64,000 bases of DNA from JAIBDK01 sp965261915 (lineage in GTDB: Bacteria; Pseudomonadota; Gammaproteobacteria; Arenicellales; Poriferihabitantaceae). Of the stretch, positions 36,561 through 44,675 are shown one piece after another. The first letter of the stretch is position 1, and the number at the start of each line of letters is the position of its first letter. Position numbers and translations under genes: made by a program. A model generated the notes under the pieces. It had not been told where the DNA came from and searched no databases. It saw nothing but the letters and a program-made list of their open reading frames with translations. The DNA lies in the NCBI GenBank assembly GCA_965261915.1, contig CBDHDW010000013.1, forward strand, positions 2,604,001 to 2,668,000, in the 5' to 3' direction.

Positions 36561-39500
36561 TTACAGTTTGTAGACGTTTTCTGAAAAATGATCCACATCA
36601 GATAGATCTTCAACGAGACCCGAACGTTTGGGTTTCATCGGAGCCGCATAACTGTTTTCAAACTTGTCGCGGGATGCAGAAATTCGTTCGAGAAATAATT
36701 CTGCATTTTGGTCTTCCGCGATAGACTGTGCTTCTTCGTACCATTGTCGAATAGTATTTTCTACGGTCAGTTGACCGCGCGCAGCAGATTCCGCCCGAAT
36801 TAGTAAAACGGGTACCTGTGGCCAGACCTCGCCGTATTTTTCGATCAACAGCAGTACATGAGTGGATTCGGTAAAGGCTTCCTGATAACGATTCGTATAC
36901 AGATAAGCCTCAGCCAAGAGGCTCTGAAAATAAGGAAAAAACAAGAGCCCGTAATTTTCCTTATACTGAGTTAGCTCGTGCTGAATGACTTCAATAGCAT
37001 CTTGTGACCGATAGGTCACGACATCACAAAATGCCAGAAAAATTCTGCTCGCAGCCAGCAATCCGTCAAACCCGTATTCTTCACTAATCGCTACCGCTTC
37101 ACTGGCAAAACGCTGCAATGCGACCATATCCCTGCCTATCTGTTCATACATTGCTGCGAGGCGTAGCGTTTCGGCGATGGTGTATGGATGACCAATGCTG
37201 CGTGCAACATCAACTGATTTTTCGATATTCAGTTTAGAGCTATGATGGTCTTTACGGATTAGTTGATTTACCGCGAACAGTCCCTGGATGGTTACATACG
37301 GGTCCTGACCAAACTTTATTCCAATATTCCGGTCTTCGATGTAGTCGTAGTTTTCCACAGAAGATTTAAAAAACGGCTCTGCTGATCGGAACTTGCCGGC
37401 AAATAGTCGGGTCATGGCCTTGATCCCCAAAGATGTCATGCGCAAGGTTCTGTTGTCGAGAGAATCACCCAGTCGTTTTAGTCGAACGGATACCCCAAGA
37501 GCGTTGGCGAATTCCCCCTGGCAAATCAGGCAACGCCAAAACCCGTAGCGGGCGCTCCACTGTTGCTCAGCATTGCCCACGCGATCGGCCAGATCGATAC
37601 AACGGCTATAGGTTCTATTAATTTCTTTACCGTTGTAACCTGATTTTACGGTTAAACAAACTGCCAGATTGGAAAGTAACTGTAACTCAAGCAAGCCAAC
37701 GTCGATGGTGGCTCCGCTACTCGCCAGATTCGCGTTGGGCAGCTCTGTTAAAAGCTGTCGTCCGTGCTCAATATGGTCGATAGCTTCCGCAAAAGCGGAT
37801 TTTGTTATTGCCAATTGTGCGGCTTTCATCCATAAGCCGAAGGCGATGTCCACTTTCTCGGTTCGGCTGTAGTGAAATGCAATTAGCTCAGGTTGGGTTT
37901 CGAGAACATCTGAATCTTCTTCGACAAACAGGTCAGCAATTTGCTCATGATAATGTTGACGTGTTTTCCTCAACAATGAATTATAGGCTGCTTCCTGAAA
38001 CAGCATATGCTGAAACACATAGCGGTCTTCGTCGGCGTTGGGTATGAGTTTCAGCAAGCCAGCCTGCAGCAAAACATCCATATTATTGTCCGTTTCGATA
38101 TTGTTTAGACTGGCAATTTGATGAATTTTTGAAGAGGTGAAGAAACTGCTGAAAGTTGCGGCCAACTGCGCAAGATCCTTTGCTGTGCCCAGATGATCGA
38201 GCCGCGCATTCAATGAATCCTGCAACGTATCCGGAATCGAAAACTCATCGCCGGAATCGTCGCTGGGCGACTGTTCCTGCATTTGTGTCAGAAGATGCCA
38301 ACTGCACTCTTCAAGATAAAGCGGAATCCCGGCGGCTTTTTCAATCAGCATCTGTTCAACACTCGGGGGAAGGGCGATGTTTTGAAATACTGAACTGACA
38401 AGTTTTGAGGATGACTTTTGATCGAGACGATGAAGATTGAGAACGATTGAAAATTCTGATTGCTGGCGCTGATTTTCAAACTCAGGCCGCGCTGTGGCAA
38501 TGAAAAAAAGGGATCGCTTGTTTACATTTCGTGCGAGGTACTGCAGAAGTTCCAGAGTGGTTGGATCTGCCCAGTGCAAATCTTCGACGACAAACATTAC
38601 CGGTTTTGTATGCGACAAACCAAAGACCAGTTCCGCGAGAAAACGAATTGCCTGATAATGCTTTTGTTCTGCACTGGAATTCGCGGCCTCGACACCTTGC
38701 GGCGTATCCATATCGAGAACTTCACAAAACTGGGCAATGGCTGATTTACCCTTGATACCAAGTTCGTTTAGCGAAATCGCTATTTGTCGATGAATGACAT
38801 CGTCGTTGTCCGTTGGACTTGCCTGTATCCAACGATAAACCTCGTCCTTAACTGATTTGAGCGGCGTGCTTTCGTAGTAGGGTGAGCAGTTTATACGAAT
38901 GCGGTGAATACTCTGTGTTTTCAGCGTTTTTTCAAAAACTCTCAATAAACGACTTTTTCCGATACCAGCCTCACCGACGAGGTGGATAAATCTTGGTTCG
39001 CCGTGAATCGCAATTTCATAATTATCGGTAAGAAACGACAATTCCTTGTCTCGGTTGACAAATTGCGTGGCAACCCGCCCGAGTGAGCTGAAATTGCGAT
39101 TAATAAAGCGGCTTTCTTGCAGCAGCTGCCATGCCGCTACAGGGTTATCAAACCCTTTTAGATTGTGCTCGCCCAGATCCTTGAATTTAAAAGCATTGCC
39201 GACCAATCGTCTGGTGCGTAGCGAAATCACTGTAGAGTTAGGTTCAGCCAATTCCTGAAGGCGCGCCGCCAGATTCGGCGCTTCCCCGAAAATAAGCGCA
39301 TCCTGATCGCGTTTTTGTCCGGCTTTTTCACCGAGCACAACCAGACTGGTGGCGATGCCCAGGCGTACTTTGATGGGATGGCGATTGCGCCATTCAAACG
39401 ATGAATTGTTTTGCCCTATCTCTTCCAGCATCTCCAGACTCGCGCGAATGGCATGCTCCGGGTCAAATTCGCTGGAAATCGGGTGCCCAAAAACAACCAT

Positions 39501-39701
39501 AATTCCATCACCAAGATAGTTCCAAATATGGCCATGATATTTCTCGGCAATTCGGGAACATAATGATTGAAAGGTTCTGATTTCATCGGCCAGATCTTCC
39601 GGGTCCATGGAGTTAGCGCGTGAGGTGTAGTCTACGACATCACAAAACAATACGGTGACCTGCTTTCTTGAAGCCTGATCTTGCCTGATTTGTGAATTCA
39701 C
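36561..39701 (-). CDS. Class III nucleotide cyclase fused to AAA-like ATPase and helical repeats
   Basis: A 1046-residue multidomain signalling protein. Residues 14-195 are a class III cyclase domain with metal aspartates Asp21 (LFCDVVDYTS) and Asp65 (YLGDGIMVVFG) and transition-state Asn143/Arg147 (PNLAARLQ). Asn61 stands where adenylyl cyclases often have the base-selecting lysine. Residues 215-500 form an AAA/STAND-type ATPase with Walker A GEAGIGKS (243-250) and Walker B MFVVEDLHWADP. The rest is helical and probably TPR-like. No membrane segment. The start is a GTG. Proteins of this build make cAMP or act as ATP-gated switches; input and product are unknown. Confidence 0.85.
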   Translation of the reverse strand: MNSQIRQDQASRKQVTVLFCDVVDYTSRANSMDPEDLADEIRTFQSLCSRIAEKYHGHIWNYLGDGIMVVFGHPISSEFDPEHAIRASLEMLEEIGQNNSSFEWRNRHPIKVRLGIATSLVVLGEKAGQKRDQDALIFGEAPNLAARLQELAEPNSTVISLRTRRLVGNAFKFKDLGEHNLKGFDNPVAAWQLLQESRFINRNFSSLGRVATQFVNRDKELSFLTDNYEIAIHGEPRFIHLVGEAGIGKSRLLRVFEKTLKTQSIHRIRINCSPYYESTPLKSVKDEVYRWIQASPTDNDDVIHRQIAISLNELGIKGKSAIAQFCEVLDMDTPQGVEAANSSAEQKHYQAIRFLAELVFGLSHTKPVMFVVEDLHWADPTTLELLQYLARNVNKRSLFFIATARPEFENQRQQSEFSIVLNLHRLDQKSSSKLVSSVFQNIALPPSVEQMLIEKAAGIPLYLEECSWHLLTQMQEQSPSDDSGDEFSIPDTLQDSLNARLDHLGTAKDLAQLAATFSSFFTSSKIHQIASLNNIETDNNMDVLLQAGLLKLIPNADEDRYVFQHMLFQEAAYNSLLRKTRQHYHEQIADLFVEEDSDVLETQPELIAFHYSRTEKVDIAFGLWMKAAQLAITKSAFAEAIDHIEHGRQLLTELPNANLASSGATIDVGLLELQLLSNLAVCLTVKSGYNGKEINRTYSRCIDLADRVGNAEQQWSARYGFWRCLICQGEFANALGVSVRLKRLGDSLDNRTLRMTSLGIKAMTRLFAGKFRSAEPFFKSSVENYDYIEDRNIGIKFGQDPYVTIQGLFAVNQLIRKDHHSSKLNIEKSVDVARSIGHPYTIAETLRLAAMYEQIGRDMVALQRFASEAVAISEEYGFDGLLAASRIFLAFCDVVTYRSQDAIEVIQHELTQYKENYGLLFFPYFQSLLAEAYLYTNRYQEAFTESTHVLLLIEKYGEVWPQVPVLLIRAESAARGQLTVENTIRQWYEEAQSIAEDQNAELFLERISASRDKFENSYAAPMKPKRSGLVEDLSDVDHFSENVYKL

Positions 39702-39952
39702 TGATTTTGATTATGAGCGATCCTGAATGTCTATTACACCTGATGCCTCTTTGTATCAAAAACATATACTTCTTGTATTTTTTGCTATCTGCAAGGGCAG
39801 AATAGCAAACATTTGGGGTGGTGTGCAATCGTGACAGAATCCCGCTTTTCAGTATTGGGCGAAATATCGATCTGGCTGATTACGAAATGACTTACTCCAG
39901 AACAATTGATAAGGTTTCAAAATCAAGGGCTCCGTGCCTGGCGGAATATTGC

Positions 39953-41224
39953 TTATTGCTTAGTCGTTAATCTGTTCAACGAAAACGGACTGATATCTGT
40001 TGATGGTGTTTTTCCCGTCACAAGCTCAGCAGTGACTTTTCCGGCACCAGGGCCAATCCCGAATCCGTGGCCGCTGTAGCCACTGGAAAGTACCAGGCCA
40101 GGGACAGCATCCATTGCATCAATGACCGGTAACTCGTCAGGCGTGACATCAATCATCCCTGCCCATTTTTTGGCAATGCCAATGTCTCGCATCTCCGGAA
40201 ATGCTTTACCGAGCTTGGTGTAGGCTTTGTTCAATAGTCTTTCGTTCGGGCTTGGGTCTAGCGTTCGCTCTTTCTCAAAAGGGGTTTCTTCGTCCATGTT
40301 CCAGTGATGTGGCCATTTCCATTCCTTTAGAAATCGACTGTTAAGTCGAAGTGAAACCGCTTCTTTCGACTGTCGATAGGTGGGCAAAAACCGGCTGAAA
40401 AATTTAAAAAAGTCGGGTGTGATTTCACAGATAGAGCCGCCCCCGTAGGCGACATTAAAACCGCCGTCGAGTCGTTTACGCATTCCCAGACCGGTGCTCC
40501 AGAGAGACTGCTGCATGTTAAGCGATGCGGGCTGCGTGGCCATAACTGAACTGATTACCTTAAGCTGCGGAAACAGAATATCAAGATGTCGGCAAAAGTA
40601 ACTCGACCATACGCCGCCGGCGCAGACCACAGAAGAGGCTTTTATTCGGCCGTTTTCAGTAATTACACCGCAAACGCTTCCGGCCTCAGTGTCTAGACCG
40701 CGAACCGCGCAGTTTTGTTTGATTAGTGCGCCTTTACCCCGAGCGAGGTTGGCGATTGCAGTTGTTGCCAGATCTGGTTCGGCACGCGCATCGCTTGGGG
40801 TAAAAAGTGCCCCTCGTTTTTGGTTCTGAATTTCCGGAATCAGTGATCCTAGTTCAGAAACGCTGAGGAATCTGGAGTCGAGATTAAATTCACTGACTTT
40901 GTCTAACCAGGCTTGATTCGCCTGGTAACGTTTCTCGGTTTCGGATAAATACAGTGTTCCTCCGATGTGGAAGCCGATGTCCTGATCCATCTCCGATACG
41001 AGTTCCTGCCATAACCGGGCAGATTGAATCATCAGCGGTATTTCGGCGGGATGTCGGCCCTGTTTTCGAATAAACCCCCAATTGCGGCTTGACTGTTCTC
41101 CGCCAATGCGTCCTTTTTCGCAAAGTGTTACATGAATACCCTTGCTGGCCAAATAGTAGGCGGTACTGCAACCAATTATACCGCCGCCGATGACAACGAC
41201 ATCTGTAGAGTCAGGTTTGGACAC
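39953..41224 (-). CDS. FAD-dependent oxidoreductase, DAO (glycine/D-amino acid oxidase) family
   Basis: A 423-residue flavoprotein. The N-terminal dinucleotide fold VVVIGGGIIGCSTAYYLA and the EKGRIGGEQSSRNWGFIRKQ segment place it with DadA/sarcosine-oxidase-like amine oxidases. The C-terminal YSGHGFGIGPGAGK is the FAD-binding end of the fold. It likely oxidises a secondary or D-amino acid amine; the substrate is not readable. It carries no signal peptide. The start is a GTG. The gene stands alone between the cyclase and addA-like genes, and the 251 bases before the cyclase gene show no feature I can name. Confidence 0.87.
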   Translation of the reverse strand: MSKPDSTDVVVIGGGIIGCSTAYYLASKGIHVTLCEKGRIGGEQSSRNWGFIRKQGRHPAEIPLMIQSARLWQELVSEMDQDIGFHIGGTLYLSETEKRYQANQAWLDKVSEFNLDSRFLSVSELGSLIPEIQNQKRGALFTPSDARAEPDLATTAIANLARGKGALIKQNCAVRGLDTEAGSVCGVITENGRIKASSVVCAGGVWSSYFCRHLDILFPQLKVISSVMATQPASLNMQQSLWSTGLGMRKRLDGGFNVAYGGGSICEITPDFFKFFSRFLPTYRQSKEAVSLRLNSRFLKEWKWPHHWNMDEETPFEKERTLDPSPNERLLNKAYTKLGKAFPEMRDIGIAKKWAGMIDVTPDELPVIDAMDAVPGLVLSSGYSGHGFGIGPGAGKVTAELVTGKTPSTDISPFSLNRLTTKQ

Positions 41225-41345
41225 AGAATTATGTTCTCGAAATATTGTAAGCGGCCGGTATTTTTACACGCCTTTTTGGGAATTGCATCATGCAGCAGTG
41301 TTAAAAACTCAACTCTTAACGTGTTTGAGTGTCAGATAGCTTCGG

Positions 41346-44300
41346 TTATTGATGCAGCCATTCAATCCAGCCCTTTAACAACGGAAAATAGAGTCCGAGA
41401 TATATGGGTTCGGGGCCAAGCAGGCTAACGACATTTGCGTACTTCGCCATTTGTATTGAGTATCGGTTTTTCTCTTCATTCAGGAAGTGTTCAATGTCCT
41501 GGTCATCGTGTCGACTTGATTTAAAGTCAATAATCCATCGTCTGCCATCGCCATCCTTAAAACTACGGTCAATTACTATGCTTTCGATTTCACTTCCAAT
41601 TTTTGCGGTTAAAGGCCATTCAGCTTCAATATCCGTGTGCGCTTCTGAAAACAACCATTTTGCCCGACTGTCTTCTTTCATGTTCTGCACCGCCAGCAGA
41701 ATATTCGAACTGGCAATTTTGATCTGGCCGGAGGGCAGGCCGTGTTCAAGTAAAATGGGTTGGGTAATGGACAGTGCAATCTCATCAGTTACCAGCTGCC
41801 AGTCTGGACGACAGTTGCCAAGCCACTGCAAAAGATAGTGAATTGCAACACCAGTAACCCGAAGTGTTTCTCCTGCCCACGAGAATTCGATTCTTTCGGA
41901 TAGATGCTGTGCGGATTCCGGAGAGCGGCTTTTTACATTGTTTAAAACGGAATAGGTCTCTTTTGGATTCCATTCGCTGGCTGTTCGCCACATCCATTTC
42001 GTCAGTTTTTCCTCACCATCTTTAGTTTGATCCATTACCAATGGAGCGCTTGTAAACTGTTCGTCAAGCGCCGGCCAGACTAAATTCAGCAGTGATCGGC
42101 CGTCGGGATTTTTTATGCCCTGTTCACCATCCTCCTTCAAGCTGGCGTAAAGATGGAGTTGGTTCTTAGCGCGTGTACAGGCGACGTAAAGCAAACGACA
42201 GCTTTCAAACTTTGAACGGCGTTTTTCAATCCATCTTAAATACGCATTATGGCGATCATCATTTTCTCCACCTCGACTAATTGTCGCAGTCAGTAAAGCG
42301 TCGCCGGATCGTGCCCACTGCAACAGGTCGTTATCTGTTTGTCCAGACCACTTTTCCAGAAAAGGAATAAACACATATTCAAACTCCAAACCTTTGGCTT
42401 TGTGAATCGTCATCAGCTGAACACTGGCATCGCTATCATGCTTCGACCAAAGTTTCGTGACCGCAAAGTGAAGGGCATCAGCCGACAATAAGCCGGGTTT
42501 TTTGTCGAGATCATCGAGCAACTCAAAATACAACTCGCAGTCTTCGATATCTTCGTCCCGGATCAAGCTAGGGCCGCCCAACCTTATCCATGCACTTTGC
42601 AAATTATTGCGCAGCGAAATGCGTCCCTGACGTTTTAACGGTAATTCCATTTGACGGAGGAATCTTAGGATGCGTGCGGTACCGTCATCGCTTAGACTGC
42701 TGTTCTGCAACGCCAGTCTCGCAAGATTGGTTATTGTGTCGTCACGATCGTTGGCGGCTAGCGTCGTTAGGTCAGCTAAACACAACCCACACCAGGGCGC
42801 TCGCAAAACAGCCAGCCAGGCAATGCGGTCTGCGGGGTGAATTAATGCCCGGGTTAGCGCCATTAGGTCCTGAATTGCCGGGCTTGCGTCCAGCGATTCC
42901 AGTTCGTTTGCATTAAACGCAATTTGTGATCGATTCAAACTTTCGGCAATTTCAAACAGGTGGCGCCGACTTCTGCCAAGAACACCGATTTCAGCATGTG
43001 GGTTTGATTGTAATAATCGAGCAATATCGAAACGGACTCGATCAGCCTGATCGGTTTCTTGAAACTCAACAAGGCCGTTTATCCTGATGCCAGAATCTTC
43101 GGCAGCACCTAATACCGGAACGCTGGGTTGGTACTTTACCGCGGCGTCATTCAGATCATTGTTTTCGGGAAAAACCGTCTTGAACGTAGCATTAAACCAC
43201 TGCACCAAACGCCCAGAAGATCGAAAATTCGATTCCAGTGTCAGGCTTTCGGGTCTTAGCCGGGCAATTCCGGTTTGCTGTATGGAAAGAAAGTTGCCCA
43301 CATCTGCTTCACGAAAGCGGTAGATGGACTGCATCGGGTCTCCAACAAAAAATGCGGTTCGGCCGTCACCTTCAGTCCAATCTGCAATGAGGCGCGAAAT
43401 AATATCCAGATGTGCGCGTGAGGTATCCTGCACTTCATCCATGAGCAAATGTGAAACCCGTTGATCCATCATCACTGCCAGATCAGTAGGCGTTGTGCTG
43501 GAACCAAGTGCCATTTCTGCACGTTGGGTCACTTCTGCGTAGTCAGCAACGTTGTGTTCACTAAACAATAATCGAAGTTCCGCAGCCGCGAGCGGCAAAA
43601 CATGTAGCAGGGCATCGAGTGCCGCCCATTGATTATCGTTAAACCCAGCGCCGGGCAGTAGATCAATTTGCACGAATTGTTCAACAATATCCGGTCTATC
43701 CAAAAGTTGATCAAGAAGTCGCTTAATGAGTGCCTTCTCATCATTGCTGCCCGGTGGAAAGCCTTGGTTTTTGTTCCAAGATTTTCGCGGCGCGCCCTGC
43801 TTGGTGAACAACAGTCCGCGAATATCTCTCCACACTTCGAGATGGTCGGCCGTGGCTTGCGGAAACACGAATTGATGGTTGTTCCAGGATGGCTCAAAAA
43901 GCTGTCGGGCCGGGTCTTCTGCCGCCAGATTTTCTGCGGCGAACTGTCCGATATTCTGGAACTCCTGTTTCCATCCGTCGTCGAGAAGCGTGTCCAATCG
44001 CTGCAGCGAATCTTCTATTACCTTGCCCCACATACGTTCGAAATAACTGCGGTCTTCAATATTGATGCCGCGCAGCCACAAGTCGCGCTTGGTTAGCATT
44101 TGTGCGAGCAAGCTTCTCGCTCTGGAAAATTGCGCGTTTACCAGCTCCAGTATGATGCCAACATGTCTGGCATTTGGACTTTTCTCTTCGATGTGACTAA
44201 GTGTTTTTCTGGCCGCCTCGGAATAGAATTCAGTGGTTTCTTCATTGTCGAGAATGCGTGGGGTTGCGCCGAATCGCGCAGACCAGGGCATGCATCTCAC

Positions 44301-44675
44301 CAGTTCAAGACAAAAAGCGTCTATAGTCTGAATGCGAAGACGAGCTGGGTTTTTCGCCAGATTCCATTGCATTTCCTCATCCCTTTCTCGTACCGCCAAT
44401 GCCAAAGCGGTTATTTCCTGATCAGCGTCAGAATCTGCTTTTTGCGGTTGCAGCGCGTCAAGAATTCGACTGGCCATCTCTGCTGTCGCTTTGCGGGTAA
44501 AAGTAATCGCCAGTATCTCTTCTGGAGTTTGCACGCGAGCGAGGAGTGCAAGATAGCGTCGGACCAGCAATCCGGTTTTTCCAGAACCGGCGGGAGCCTG
44601 GACGACAAACGACCGATTTGGGTCGAGCGCCTGACGGCGTTGTTGTTTGTCGGATAAGTCGGTCAACCGGTTCAT
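41346..44675 (-). CDS. UvrD-type helicase-nuclease, AddA-like
   Basis: A 1109-residue superfamily 1A helicase. Motifs: Walker A QAPAGSGKT near residue 27, ITFTRKATAEMA, Walker B LLMDEVQDTSRAHL, and MTIHKAKGLEFEYVFIP. The C-terminus carries a RecB-family nuclease domain with IIDFKSS and a following QMAKYANVV. This build matches AddA-type subunits that process double-strand breaks before RecA loading. I set the start at the ATG at 44675, which overlaps the stop codon of the partner gene (TGATG). A TTG at 44726 would give a longer form without family support. Confidence 0.88.
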   Translation of the reverse strand: MNRLTDLSDKQQRRQALDPNRSFVVQAPAGSGKTGLLVRRYLALLARVQTPEEILAITFTRKATAEMASRILDALQPQKADSDADQEITALALAVRERDEEMQWNLAKNPARLRIQTIDAFCLELVRCMPWSARFGATPRILDNEETTEFYSEAARKTLSHIEEKSPNARHVGIILELVNAQFSRARSLLAQMLTKRDLWLRGINIEDRSYFERMWGKVIEDSLQRLDTLLDDGWKQEFQNIGQFAAENLAAEDPARQLFEPSWNNHQFVFPQATADHLEVWRDIRGLLFTKQGAPRKSWNKNQGFPPGSNDEKALIKRLLDQLLDRPDIVEQFVQIDLLPGAGFNDNQWAALDALLHVLPLAAAELRLLFSEHNVADYAEVTQRAEMALGSSTTPTDLAVMMDQRVSHLLMDEVQDTSRAHLDIISRLIADWTEGDGRTAFFVGDPMQSIYRFREADVGNFLSIQQTGIARLRPESLTLESNFRSSGRLVQWFNATFKTVFPENNDLNDAAVKYQPSVPVLGAAEDSGIRINGLVEFQETDQADRVRFDIARLLQSNPHAEIGVLGRSRRHLFEIAESLNRSQIAFNANELESLDASPAIQDLMALTRALIHPADRIAWLAVLRAPWCGLCLADLTTLAANDRDDTITNLARLALQNSSLSDDGTARILRFLRQMELPLKRQGRISLRNNLQSAWIRLGGPSLIRDEDIEDCELYFELLDDLDKKPGLLSADALHFAVTKLWSKHDSDASVQLMTIHKAKGLEFEYVFIPFLEKWSGQTDNDLLQWARSGDALLTATISRGGENDDRHNAYLRWIEKRRSKFESCRLLYVACTRAKNQLHLYASLKEDGEQGIKNPDGRSLLNLVWPALDEQFTSAPLVMDQTKDGEEKLTKWMWRTASEWNPKETYSVLNNVKSRSPESAQHLSERIEFSWAGETLRVTGVAIHYLLQWLGNCRPDWQLVTDEIALSITQPILLEHGLPSGQIKIASSNILLAVQNMKEDSRAKWLFSEAHTDIEAEWPLTAKIGSEIESIVIDRSFKDGDGRRWIIDFKSSRHDDQDIEHFLNEEKNRYSIQMAKYANVVSLLGPEPIYLGLYFPLLKGWIEWLHQ

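Noticed and set aside
41132..41428. Plus-strand frame with a lipoprotein-like segment (LGIASCSS) between the oxidoreductase and addA-like genes
   Set aside because: Both ends overlap real genes on the other strand, there is no ribosome site before the internal ATG, and the part after the lipobox is antisense to the AddA-like C-terminus.
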